Positions 38,760 to 53,853 are shown, counted from the first letter of the stretch. The stretch is 64,000 nucleotides of DNA from Sipunculus nudus (GCA_026874595.1 CM049310.1:40367558-40431557), one strand, 5' to 3'. Program-made: numbers and translations. The notes: a model not told the origin generated them from the letters alone.

Positions 38760-41700
38760 GTAAATATATAAAATATATATACATGTGTTTTTACTATTAA
38801 CTTTTGTTATCGTCCAATCATGAGTATTTTTGAGTGTTTTAATTAACCTTGAAAGTTTATCATAACAGTAATGTTATATGGGTAAAATGAGAAAAGAACC
38901 TGATAAATTGCAAGGCAAGAGAACAAAACTCCATAATTTTCCGTGCATCAAAGTATTTTTTTTTATATTTCCCTACAGCCCGCTCCATCAAGGGTGACCC
39001 TCGATTAATAATGTTTTTTTAAGTGTTTTATTTAACTTGGAAGTTCTTGATAAAAGAATTTATATAAATCTGGGAAAAGAATCTGACTGATAACAAATGA
39101 ACGGATTACCCAATTTTCAGAATATCTCAGAAAATATTTATCCTTTAGTTTTCGATAGCCGGTTCTACCACAGAGTGCACATCGATTTTTTGCTCTCTTT
39201 TTTTTAAGTCAGAAAATATTGAAACATTACCTGTCAAGAAATGAATCATGTAGGTACTCCTGCATTTATTTTAAAGGAAAAATCAGCTTAACTTGCAAGG
39301 AAAATGCCTCAGTCAATTATTTCGTATCTAAGAAACATCCTGTTTTGTAATGAACTATTAACTGATGAATACGGACCATGCAGGGCCGACATATGGATCA
39401 CCATGTGAATGTTGTAAGATACGTCGTAGGCTAACATACGTAATCCAGTAAACCGAAATACTCCATAAGTTTGAATGTACCATATTTCTTCCCGGTCATG
39501 AATTAAACTGAAAGAAGAGCATTTCTCATCTCTCGCCAAGCACCCGATGAGCACCCTTTTATAAGATTGGCTATATTTGGCAATGGGACCTGAATGACTT
39601 ATTTCAAAGTTTAAATATTTTTTTTGGGTTAAATTTAGCAGTAGCAGTGATGTAGGACTCGAGTCCCCTTCTTAGTCACTCAGACTTGGACAATGAGGTA
39701 AGGACTCGAGAAATCAATACGAGTCTATCTCGAGTCCAACAGAAAACCTCTGTTTCATTGACTATACAGACATAAACGTGCGAACCACTTACACCAGAAC
39801 AATACCAAAAAGGATTTCCTATACAAACATCGGATCTGCGTCAGCACCTTAATGTGATTAAACAATCAGGTTAAATGTATGTGTAAACAGGCTTTTAATG
39901 TATAAAATATCAAATTCCTGTTTCCTGTCTGCAAAAAGGATATTTGTATTGGATTCGGACTCTGTTCCCCAATGATTCGGACTCGAAGAAGATTGGATTT
40001 GCACTCGACCCTCAAGGATTCGGACTTTAACTCAGACTTGAGGGATTTCAGGGGCGGATCCAGGATTAAGGAAAAGATGGAGGGTCCAACCCAGGAAGAG
40101 GGGGGGGGGGGGGTTGTTCCAAGCCGCAAAATTTTGTCTGAAGACCTTGAAAAAGGGTTGCTTCTGATTGAAAGGGGGGGGGGGGGGGGAGTCCGGACCG
40201 CCTGGACCCCCCCCCCCCCCGGATCCGTTGTGGATTTGAGCTTGGATTTGCAGTCGAATTCGGATTGTGAGGACTCGATTAAACACTCTGAGGCAGGTTG
40301 AAAACGTCTACTATAGAGTGTTTCAGTGAATGAACATAAGGTGGCACTGAAACGCAATATTACAGCAAAAATAACAGAGACATTTGTAAGAATTTTTTTG
40401 CATTATACGGATTATCGCGTGGCTCTTAGAGCAATATATGTGCAGATGTGTGAAATGTGTTTAAATATCATGCATTATAATGATATATTTGTATTTTTTT
40501 GCAGTGCCACCTGGCTACGATGAAGGTAATTACATTATTATCTTTAACGTTATTATACACTCGGTGCTGCTTTGTATCGATATCTGTTGGGTATACTATA
40601 TAAGCGACTTTCAAAGGGTGCTTTACCAAGACAGCTTTGTCTATGTTTGTTTATGACAAGCATAACTTTCTTATGACAATGTATTTTCGATCTCTTAATT
40701 TGTATAGGTTGCGTCTCTTATAGCTGGGGAATATGTTTAACATAGGTTTACAGATACAAGATTTACTTCAGAAGTGATAATAGTAGATCTATATCTAAAA
40801 AAAAATGTTTCGCCACATTCACATGCTGAAACAAAATGGTCTGTATACGCCAGATGGAACAAAATGTATTTAGCCCTCGCTCAAGAACGCAGGTGTATAA
40901 AGCTTCGTATATATATTCACTCGCGTATCCGATAGTGATGTGCTTAATTAATCTATTATGTTGATGCTTGGACGTTTCCTTCCATAATCGATTAAATTGC
41001 TTGCATTTTTGCATAATCGATCACAAACGATTACGCATGCACATCCAAGAAAGTATTTTTATCGCGATAAAATAGTCTTGTTCCTTCAGAGAAATAAGAT
41101 AGACGGGGCACAAAATAGCAAAAAGCATTAAAACTTAACCTTGTGCAACGCGTACGTGTCAACAACCCGGTCTCTACCTTGATATTTCAGCATTGAAAGG
41201 AATTTTTCTGTTAATATTTTTGGTATGATTGCATACAGCATAATTCACGGTAATATAGATGTTATCTGAAATAATCGATTGATAATCGATCATCGGTCTT
41301 TTTTTATCTTGCGATCTTCGAATATGGTTTTACAACCAATTCTTAACCATAGTATCCGACTACTGTTACAACAGTATCCGCAGCAACGGCAGTGCTTTTC
41401 AGATGAGGACAATAATCCGATAATTCCTAAACAGGGGCTCATAATTGTATAAATCATAGCCCTGGCCTTACTGTTCTGGCAAGATGAAAAAGAAAGGGCG
41501 GCCCTGGATCGACTTATAAAAGAAGAAAGAGAAAGAAATCCGGATAACTATGGCGTTAACGTTACCATAGCGAGCATATGTAACAATGCATTTAATCACA
41601 ACCGATTCTTTGCTGTTTCCACATTAGCTGCGTACACATTTACCCGTAATCCGACAACGATTACTGTATTGGCGACGACAGCGACAGTGCGTACACATAC

Positions 41701-44002
41701 ATATGACATTATCATAATAGAAGGCCAAATCGCAATTGTTAATCATGATGGATCTCAATGCGCTCTTTACACAGCGCTTTACCTATAGGCCTATACTATC
41801 TATATTTTAAGCACATTTTGTTTTGGCCTGGTATTCTGGGTCCCTACACGAGAGGAGAACATTGTATGTTGGACCAATCTAATGAGACCTGGTGCTTGAA
41901 GTAACATCTTCTATGATTGGTTGAAATGGTCACATGATTTAATAGCAAAAAAGGCTGCGCCAGGTTTATCCCAGTTCTTTTTAAGTAAATGTTGTCAGTG
42001 AAATGCAATAGCGAGTGAATTTGGCCAACAAGAACAGTTTTGAAACATATCATAAAACTGTCGTTTAAGGGGCAACATCACCTATGTGACCCTTATAAAC
42101 TCAGAAATCCCTGGGAGCTTTTATAAAAATAAGTCAGAATAAGTGGATATCACCGCACACAGGCTGCTTGTTTTGTTTATATCAACGTGTTTATAGTATG
42201 AGGGGCCTGTCAAAATAATCAAAACAAATTCAACAAGGTCATCTGGCAGGAATTCAGATAAGCCAGAGCTTGGCAAATGGCATTTTGCAACAAGTGACCT
42301 TTCTACCTTTGCATATATGCAACCTACCACCTTTAGGTTTCATGTTTTTCCCTTATGTCAAAATTGCAGTGTTTACAAACTTGTTATTCATGAGGTTCCT
42401 GCATCCTTCACAAAGGCATTATATAAACTTTTCACATCCAGAATTAGCCTTAGATCATTAATATATATACAGAGGAAGCAAGAAATCAAATAAATTTCTT
42501 TTCGAAAGGTAGATGAATGGGCACCTTTTAGAGGCGCTTGAAGCGCAGCCATGTTGCCTTAGGAGTGTTTCATAACTGGCATTTGATTAGCTGCTAGTCA
42601 CCTCATACCCACGATGTTTGTCAGCAGACACCGGCCCGCCACCTGGTGTCTAATTCCATCAGAACCGGTCATTCCAGGCAGTGGTAAAATCAGTAGCTTC
42701 TTTAGAAGCGCAAGATTTTCGCTACCTCGGGAGCGTAGGATCTTCAGGACGACCAGGTTCTTCTATATATAGCCTTTGCCTTAATTTACCATTAAGACAA
42801 TCACAGACAAGACAGAGAGGATAACATTGGAATGTACTTCATACACCTTATACATGAAAATAGGAATGATTTAGATGATATAATCGTGTACTCAGACAGC
42901 AGTTCTCTGGATTAACCTTTTCTACTTTATATTAGCATATATATCATGTTTTGGGAGATCTTAGTAGTCTTATCCCTACAATTTTAGGAAAGGACGCCGG
43001 TGCTGGTGCTCGGTAGTAGTGATGTGATTTTATTGGAGTGGCGAATAAATTCAGCAACCGCAAAACATCGCTCAACGGCAGATTCGTGCCGTGCGCATGT
43101 ACACACTACAATGAATTTTCATATAACAATTTTTTTTTATATACCGTTCCCGCAGTATCGATTGACTTTGCAGGGTAAACGGATGAATGTTTACATATGT
43201 TTATTTTGTCAGATTGGCTAGGATATACGCGTGGATGTGTACAAAGCTTAATCTTTCAGACGTACCGTTTGGTATGTTTTCGATTGGTGCTGCTTGCATT
43301 AATACTCCCTAATATTAAATAGGCTTTTAGTGTAGAAATGATAATTCATTTATTTCCATTGCATATATGTACATTTGCAGTTTTCTGGATATATCTGTTC
43401 TTCCACTACTTTATTAAACCGTTAAACAGCTCCCATAGTTTACATCTTTTTTTGGTGGGTGGGTGGGTGGAGGGGGGGGGGGGGGGTCCATTTAAATGAT
43501 AGGATTAATTGTTTTACGAATTGATTGTAGTCATTGTTACCAGGCGTATACAGCGTGTTTCATCTTGTATGTCCTTGATGCTAGCTTTTTGGTCTATGAT
43601 TTAATACAGTAGTGGACATTTTGACTAAACGTTAATGTCGATCACTTTTCGCAAACAAATGATCTGGAAAATAAAATTCATTCATTATATAAAGTAGATA
43701 ATAATAAGAATGTACCAAGATAGCTACCACTGGTGTTGGTGGTTTACCGTTTACCCTGCATCCTTGCCAGCTGTTTTTATTATGACGCAAGAATCACGTG
43801 ATAATAGTTGGACTAACACCAATGGTGGTCAACCGCATCCCGGAAACAATTAAAGGGAACTTAAAACAAAAACGAAAATATATGTTATTTATGGTGACCG
43901 TGTAAAATGATAGCTTACGTGTGTTTGGTAAATGATAGGGGTGGTTGGCACGTTGTACACATGATATCATAAATATTCATCGATACTAACAGTTTAATTT
44001 CT

Positions 44003-44062
<60 letters not shown>

Positions 44063-44083
44063 CATATAAACACACACACACAC

Positions 44084-44124
<41 letters not shown>

Positions 44125-46058
44125 CAGCTACAGACCGGTAAAGAGCATATATAAATCCCCATCAAGTATTACTGAAATAAATAATATTTGACACCTGCAA
44201 ATGATTCCGAATTATCATCACTATTGACTTATCTATAAACCATAATAAAGAATCTGCTGTGTAATGCTAGCCTACAATAGTAAAGCTTGAAGGCCATGCT
44301 ATCAGTAATAGCAAAATGTTATGCACATTCATAAGACAATATTGTATCATTTATAAGAACTGTATTTGAACATTTAGCGGGAGGACTTTGCATGTTGAGG
44401 AGGATTTGTGTTTTGAAGAAGCGTGGATATATGTTTGGATCGGAGAATGTATTCTTAGTATATAATGCATTACAAATATTTATGTTGTATTGGATATCGA
44501 AGTAAACACTGAATTTGTTAATTATAAACAAAAATATGTTTTAGTTCGTCGCCCTCCAAAAATTGATGCATTCCTGGAAGACACCAAATATTATACAGAC
44601 GCTGATAAAGACCTATATTTTATATGCAGGGCATCAGGAATACCTAAACCAAGGTAAGAAAATGAGACATTGTCTGTTCCAGTGAGAGTTGTTTCACTTT
44701 TAATAATCGTTCTCCTCTTTGCTCAGAAACCTAGTTGGACATTCCGCCAATTTCAAAATTTCATTAGTTAATATATAGGTGTCAGGGATAAGTGACATCT
44801 GTGAATTTTAACAAGGGTTTTGATAGCGGTAGAGTGATTGAAAGGAATGTCTACTGCCATTATATAATAAGGTGAGTCTGCAAATCCCTTGGTAGACCTA
44901 CCTGTGTCATATAGACCTCTTTCTGGTGACGTCACGCCATGCGTAAAAAATGAGCCCATGGTGCCCTCTGACAGAAAATTTTATATTTTATTAGATTTAT
45001 GGATCACCTTGATTTTAATGGTTTTCACAAAAGTAGTCTTCTTTTATAAAAACACATTGTTTTTTACAAATGCCTCTTTAAAATAAAAAAAGAGGACAAA
45101 ATGGGAAATTTCCAAAAGTAAATAAACAATACGCATGAGTTGCATGGTAGCAATTTAACCATGTTTGTAAGTGTCACGCCCATGGGGAAATCAAACACCT
45201 GATGGAGGGTCTTGAATTATCATTTTTTTTCTATGCGATGGGTATACATCTCATTCAAAAGACTGAGAATATCGCTGTGGTCCATTGTCGGGTGACGAAT
45301 GGCAAATATGTTTATGAATTTGTAGTCGTATAATTGTTATTTATCTGTCCGTGTTAGCTTATGACCCCGGATTCTGATTCCATTGTTTACAGAATCATCC
45401 AATCTAGGAATTTCAACAAATCTCCAATAATCACTTTATTAGTCTTAATTACAGGTGATCATCCAGTATTGTATATAACATAGCGTGCTTATCAGAAGGA
45501 ATAAGTCGCCTTCATTTAATTGATTCTTCTTCAACAGATGGCAAATTAAGCTACCTTTTATCGGATAAATGTACGAAAATATAATTTGAACATCATAGAC
45601 AGCTTGAAAGATTGGGAGGTAAACGTTCTGCGCTTTCGGTGGGGAGCCGGGTTTGATCCCCGGCGTGGCTATGAGGATGGGTGGTATTTACCCGTATAAG
45701 GTTGGTAGTCTTCTCCGGGTCCCCCGGTTTCCTCTACCCCTGCAGACTACCAAACGCTTAAAAGCATAAGCTTAGCATAAGTTATTTAACAAGCTGTGTA
45801 TCCATGTATGATAAGCAAAGTTTATATTGTCTAATCCTTTTTTTTAATTCAAAGCAAATTGAGCATTGTTTTCACAGGATCAGATGGGAGAAAAATGATG
45901 AAACTTATCACTTCTCTGGGATTGGGGCCGAAGCTATTGACGGCGGCTATAAAATAAATGAACCTGGAAGGTTGAACGAAGGGAAATACCAATGTTTTGC
46001 GACAAACATCTATGGAACAGCCATGTCCTCAATTGCTAGCCTCATAAGAGCTTGTAAG

Positions 46059-46117
<59 letters not shown>

Positions 46118-49100
46118 CAGAAACGTTCTTTGCGATGAAAATTCGTGAATACTGTTTTATTACCAGGGGCAGATAATGAATTGTAGTATAGGGGCTCCTA
46201 TATAGCAAGGTTAATTGTGAGGGTCCCCCGTGTTAAATCTTTTTGAATATTGAGTTTGTAATGATGCAATATTGGGTAGTTTTAAATGAGGAGATGGCGG
46301 TGTTTTCCGGAATACGCGTATCAAGTTCTATTTTCCGCCCACACTTTAAAAAATAACACATTATCAATTGAAATGCTGGTTTCAAGATATATCATCTATA
46401 CATTTCCGGGGATCTCTATCAGTCAAATTATCATGTGTCGTAAGAACAATAAATATATTTAAATATATTTTCAACATCGCCACTGTATAAACACTGTTTA
46501 TATCAGTTGATACCTGACTTTTTTTGTAATTTATATTGTATTTTAACTACAATAACTGAGTTTTTCAACCACAATCAACTCATAATATATGTATGTATAT
46601 AAGTATATATGTATATAATCACATCTTCGTGGATTGTCGGTAGATTGAATTTTTTTTTTATGCATTCAATTTTCATTTATATTTGTTTACTTCAGATATA
46701 GGTCAGTCTAAAAGTAATAAACCAGTTGTACAATATGAAAAAGATGAGGGAGACAGCTTGACGATAAAGATGGAACCAGTAAGAAGTAGCCCAGCAGCGA
46801 CGTTCATGTGGGGAAGGGTTACGGACAAGAATGATATCCAGTCAGAACCGATAAAGTTTGACCCAAGGCGCGCACTAGACGATGAAGGTAAGCAAACAGC
46901 AGAAAACAATAGCACCGCATATGTACACAATACGCCTGTCCTATGTCTTGTGACCTCTGACCTCATTAAATATGCATGAATTTTGCTGATAATTAAAATC
47001 GGGTGAGACACTGTTTGGGTTAATATTTATAATGAGCTTCATGAATATCCATCAGATTTTTGGTAAGTCATCACAGTGCCACTAGTCTGGTGACCTCTTA
47101 CCTCATTTAATTTGCATAGGTTTTGTCGGGAATCGAACTTTTTTTTTATTGAAACAACAGATTCAATGAACATACAATAAAAGAGTGGTCACATACACAT
47201 ATTTAAAAGACACACGACAGACAAAATATAAACATAGAGACTTAAATACAAATAAAGCTGGTTTGGTTTTGATATTAACATATTTGAAATTAATATTTTT
47301 CTTCAATTGATTCCCAAAGTGAACTTCAATTACTGTCTGTCTTATTCTGAGAGCATTCTACCCTTTTCTCAAAGTCGATATAAATTTTAAAATTTTCTAT
47401 ATTCAGCATATACCTCTTCTTTGTCTAATATAAAATGTTTACATGTACAAAAATGTTATTCTCATTCTCATGTCTCTCTGGTATACCAAAGATAATAAAA
47501 TTCTCAAGTATTAATGCTGGTGATATATTAAAAAAAAAACTAATGACTGAACTACATTACATATAAAAAATAATGTGCTTAATCCTCAGTATGCAATTGA
47601 CAGTATCTGCAGTTAGGGGTTTCTGTAAGACCAAAATCAAATCGTTCAGAATTTTATACTGAAATCCCACAACTTTTTAGCTTAAAATTAGGAAGCAGCA
47701 TTTAAAAACAAAACCTCCCATTCTCCTTCTAATATATTATTCCTGATACTCATTTTTTCCTTTTGTTGGATGTTGCTCACTATGGATCTGATGAAAAAAA
47801 ATCATAAGCTTGTTCTGATTTCCTTTTTTTTCTATAAGTACATAACAGTTTCTTAACTAACATTGATTTAATCTCTCCTCGTTCTCTTCATTTTCCTGTG
47901 TCAGTTTTGTAAATAATCCTCTGCTCCGCTTTTAAATTACCCTATACATTAAATAACTGGGTCTTGAACTTAGTCGAAATATTATATTGGATAAAATTTC
48001 TGATGAGTTTCATAAAAATCCGGCATATTCCTCAGAGGAGCTTTGTGACCTCTGACCTCATTTAATATGGGTGAATTCTGCCTATAATGGAACTCTAGCT
48101 AGATAATCTATTGGTTAGCAGTTTTGTTATAAAAATAACTACATGTTCTTGTCACAACCATAAAGTATGAACGAAAAGGTTCTTTTAAATGGTTAACCAG
48201 ACCGGCTGAAACTCATGCATAAATACACTCCAAAATATGAATAAGACATGAGTTATCAAAACAAATAAATATATTAAAAAATGCACTTACATTTCTCTGG
48301 AGAGGCGCTTCATTCATACATATTCTGAAGATCTCACGCGTCCAATTTGAAACACAAAATCCCAAAGTCCGTTATGTTCCCTTGTATATACACTGTTCCT
48401 GATCACATGACCAGCGCACATACGTGGCATCGGAATGCCAAGCCGCTCACATCTAAATCTGCTCTCACTATATACACAGCACTATCAGTTCACTTGTATT
48501 TACACAGGGCTTGTACCACCTGGAGTACTCGTCTGCCCCACAGTTAACGCAGCACTTACTGCTAGGCGAACAGCCTATTCTATCTGAACTTAGAATCAGT
48601 GTCTTTCACAGCTGATGTCAACCAGTATCATCAAGCACCGGTTTACTGAATATGTCTCCACAAAACGATACTCAGTACCTCTAAAGATTCGCGTGTAAAT
48701 AATTTCCTTGGCCTGTTACTGGAAGCGCTCACAACAGATATAAATCGCCGAATTACCAGACCGTCGGCAGTTGCAATATCCGCTCTGATATCCGTTACAG
48801 AGGTATCAATGTAGCTTTTCTCGGACACTGACTGTTGTCAAGCTTTCCAGACAGGCTGCAAAAAATCTGGCGTACTGATCAGGCAATGGTAGCGATTTTC
48901 TTCTCAACCCCTACTTATATGTGCTTTCTGACGTCACAAGTTCCGACCGTCTTCTGGTCACTCTATTATGCGACCATCAATAATTACATGAAATCAAGAT
49001 GGACACGCCTCCAAAGATCAAACCCTGAGAAAAGCAAACTAAGCAGGTGTTCGCCCTTTGAAGCCCACAATAAACAACGTTACTATAGAGATCGCCTGGA

Positions 49101-52100
49101 CAGAGACGGATCATACGGAATTAAACTGTACTGAATTTAACATCAAACGAGTAACGTTTGGTATGTAACGTAAGTTCTCAACGCTAACATTTAAACATGA
49201 CTAAGATGCTAAAAAATATAGGTGTTATTGTAGAATCAATGACCTACAGGGGATCCCGTGTGCATTAAATGTCCTCGAAATTACTCTTTATAATGGTTAA
49301 CTGGACATCAGACAAAAACGTGAGGGCAGACTTCTGGTAACAAGTACGTGCATAGAATATATCTTCATGATACCAGCGCCCGGCTGTCTAAAAAAGAAAT
49401 CAGTTTAAGCGTACGGGAATTTAAACTGTTACATCTTTAGTTCTACAAATCGCAAAAAAAAAATATATATATTATCTATTAAAATATGCATACTAGTATT
49501 TAAATCTCCTATTCATCACGGTCACCGATACGCAAATCGATTTATTTTAACGTATAATTTATTATAAAAACAATATATTGTTTCAATGATTTCAGGTAAC
49601 CTGTATTTTGTATACACGGAGAAAATTGATGGAGGGAGTAAATATTACGGCAGTTTTGTGTTTAATCGGGTCAATCATAACAGAGTTGGAACCGGCTTCG
49701 CCAAGGTCAAGATCAACTCAGGTGGGCGATGACTGCATCAGAGAAAGATACACGAAAAAAATACACGAAACACAGGAAGGAAATACAATAATTGTATTGA
49801 CAAATATCCAAATATTGATAGATACATGAAACGCAAAGAAGGTATATCATGATTGTTTCAGGAAATATACATATATATGTACAACCACGTGTATGTTAGT
49901 GCACCTCTTATTCCAAAGAAAAGATGCTTGGCTTCTTTAATGGTTATTCGCTCATAAATTATTGACAGGTGATTATTCCAGAATGTATACAAAACATAAG
50001 GTATTATTATCAATTTTCTCCAGGTCGAAAGAAAGATAAACGTCCAGAGCTGATGTACAAGTCTGGTCCCGTGGTCCAGATTCTGGAAGGAACAGAAGAA
50101 GTCACTCTGCGCTGCATTTTCAGCGGATAGTAGGTGTCGATTTATATAATTTTGAGCGAAAACGTAAGTGGCCCAGTGGATAGCGTCACATACTGTCAAC
50201 TTTGTTCCTATCTCTTATTCGTATAATGGACGATTAATCCCTGTAAATCTATATCTTCATGGATATTTTCCCAGCTGTTGGTGAACACTGATTGGGGGAT
50301 AGTGCTTAACGGCTTTGTTCCTCATCCAGTGCACATTATACGTAGAACGTTCTCAGTTGCCATGCTTTCAGGACATGAAATTATTTTTTTTGTACGCATA
50401 CATTAAGTCCACGTCAAGTATGTATTTTTCCTCTTTCTGGAATGCCGAAAAAAATGTAGGGCACTTGATCATAAAAATTGATCAGCAGCCCAAATTGTCC
50501 CTAAAATGTCGCACACATGCAATTGTGAATTGTCACTTTTAGTTGTCCATTTTGAATTTTAAAAAATGTTAACAACAAAAATATGATCTGCATGGAATGC
50601 TATGTACAGAATAGATTTTGTGTCGGTTGGGTTATCATTCATTAGGAGCTTCAGTGGACACAGGAATGTTATATGGAATTCATGTGCACATTTTATCTTC
50701 TTTAACCTAGGTGTCTTTTAACACTCTTCTACGAATACTATTTCAATTTATAAACAAATATTCAACAACAATATTCTAATGCTACTGTGATTTTCTTCTT
50801 TAAGATCCAAAGTTATCCGTGATTAAAATATCTTAGTGTTTGTGTTCTTAAGTTGAACAGCGTCAGTAACCCATGGATCATTTGTTAATATTCAAATCAA
50901 CCTCATTTTCTTTACACTCCTCGTGCAGTTGTTATACCCTTCAGTTGTTCTATATTTCCCTCGCTTTATCCGCTGTTTGTATAGCAAGTTTTCGGGGTTT
51001 CACCACCAGGCCTGGCAATACGGCCAAGAATTGTTATCTGCCGAATGAGAGCCGGGCGTCGCATTGTGCATCCACCTCAAAAATTAAAATTTGATACCGC
51101 GCTAAGGAGTGTATTTTCTCCTGCACCATGAACTCTTGGATAAAGAGAGAACATATATTAACCTAGATACTGGCTGTATTGCAAAGACTGTAATGGAAAT
51201 AATTAGGTCGAGAGAAGAAGCATGTCAATATAACCCCAAATTACTTATTGCTTTCGAGATACTGATACAGAGTTGTTTGATGTCTATGCACATATCATTA
51301 CAGCCCATTACCCACCGTAATTTGGAAGGGGGATCTCCCGCAGAATCATACGAAGGACAACCATTTGATGACGATCGGAGGTCCCAAAGTAGCACATTCA
51401 GGAACCTACTACTGTCGAGCATCCAACCGTGCTGGTCAGTCACATCAATACAGCATACAGCTCAAGGTGGAAGGTATGAACAAGTAAAATCAGTAAATGA
51501 CATTTCATAATGGCAAAAATTAATATGCATGTGTTTATTTGCATATGCGTAAATTAGAGAAGCTGCTTACCTGAGCTTCTGTATATACCTACATTGTGTG
51601 GAATCCATGTGCTTTAAAGGTTGAATACGTGGGTATATATGTCCGTTAGTTTCCACGCACAAATGAGGTTTGATGCAATATTTCACGCATATACCCAGCT
51701 GTCCGCACACACAGGGTCACATGGGCAATGTTCATGCATATAAGCAAACACTCGCATATGAATTAAAGCTTGATACTCGAATTGAGTACAAACTTAAAAA
51801 ACAAGGTTACAAAAATCTACCTTGAAAATCCAAGAAAATCTAAAAATAACGTGATTTTACATATGAAGCTCTGTGAAAGAAATTTCCAGATGGGTGTTTT
51901 CCTCCTGTACTTGTTGCCACCATTTTTTAGTTTCATGTTCCATTTAATGTTTAAACACAACTGTAAAACAAGCGCACTTGGAAAGTAACTACCTCACAAA
52001 GGCTCACATATTGACTAGATACCTTAATTCTGAATCGAACAACTCCTAATTTGGAGGCAATTAGTGATGTAATTTAGGAGTTCTCTGATATCTAGATAAA

Positions 52101-52182
52101 ATTAAAAATAAAAACTCACCAAATCGCCGAAAATATATAATTATAATTTATTAGGCGAAAATCCAATAGGCCACACACACAC

Positions 52183-52233
<51 letters not shown>

Positions 52234-53806
52234 GTCACAATAAAGTTGGCAAAGGAAAGCTTTTTTTTATTGTAATGTTTGCAAAATGAAACTAATGTCA
52301 CATTAAGGAAAAATTGTTGTGGCGTATAAGTAAGAATTATGTTAATCATGATTTGATGTTACAGCAAAACCCAAATGGGTTATTGAAAATAGAAAGGAAG
52401 TTAAGCCGATCGATTTGAACGTGACGGAGGGAGAGAATGCCACATTCGTGTGTAAAGGTGACGGTGTTCCTATGGTGACCAGAACTTGGTACATCAACGC
52501 CAGGCCAGGTAAGGACTCAATTTATACATCAATCGATTTTGTTTATTCTTCCTATGTTCAATGGATTCTGTTTCACCATCCCGTACTTTCTAGATGTAGA
52601 TATCGCACAGGGTACAAGGATGCATCCTAAGTTGAAAAGTTAAAGGACAGTTCCATTCAATTCTTAAGAAATATTTGAGTTTAAGTGCCGGTGAGTGAAT
52701 GTATACGAACGGAGACCTTTACCCTTGTTTTCGCTGTGTTTATATAATATGTTACACTGTCCTGAGGAGGACTTTAATTTATCCACCGGTAGCGGATCCA
52801 GATGGGGTGGGCCTTTAAGATACAGCAAAATCTCTTAATGGGTTTGAACCAAAGTTAAGCAGCTTAGGCCCGTTCTGTGGACCAGAGGTCCTTCCTAAGA
52901 TTTTCTTATTAGTCTTTATTGACTTGAGCACCTTTTCTAAAATGCAGATTAGACCATGTACATACATAACCAGGATTACTATGGATAATGTAACTTATTT
53001 AATGACAAAACCGCCTTATAACATTATAACCCAATGGAAATGTTTCGGTTCATTTAAGTACGGTCTAATTAGGCAGGTGGTCTTAAGGGCAGGTTTTACT
53101 TTTATGTCAATTTGGTTACAGTGGTTCATGGCGAAAAAAATAACGTGGTGATCAGCGGAGGAAACCTGACCGTCATTCATGTCCGCAAGGCTCGATTTGA
53201 TGGAACCAACGACCTGATGAACGTACAGTGTGTCTTGGAGAACACACACGGAAAACTGATCGGTGGGGCCTACCTCAATGTACTAGGTAAGATTAGTTTT
53301 ATATTTGAATCATTTGTAATTTTTGTATATGGATATTTTATATGGTATAAAGGTAAATATATCTCAAGTCAAGGAATTTCTCAGCATGAACATGTTTCAT
53401 TATAAGAAGGCTTAAACTCTCATTGTGCATGAATTACAATCATTACATTTAGATCACGACATGTTTTCTTTTGAATTATTAAATAAAAACCTCATTAAAG
53501 TCACTTCGTAAACCGAGAGTTTATCATTTAAATGTTGAAACAAAGGAAATGAGTATAATGGCCTGTTGGCGCACTCAGTGTAATTTATTGGTTCTGAACA
53601 ACAAACAAACAAAAATCTGACCTGCACTGCCACTGTTTCCTCTAGAAATATGCAGTTATGAAAACAAATTTTCATCCAGTGGTATTTGGCTCAGTTTCGC
53701 TAATCACTATACATAATATTCACAGTTTTCCATTTTATATATTTATCCATTACTAAATCACTGCATGAGTAAACCATAACTCTATATATAAGCTGTGACT
53801 ATATTA

Positions 53807-53853
<47 letters not shown>

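Noticed and set aside
45640-45665. tRNA gene candidate at the B-box-like GGGTTTGATCCCC
   Set aside because: No complete cloverleaf; the downstream central domain shows it is a SINE.
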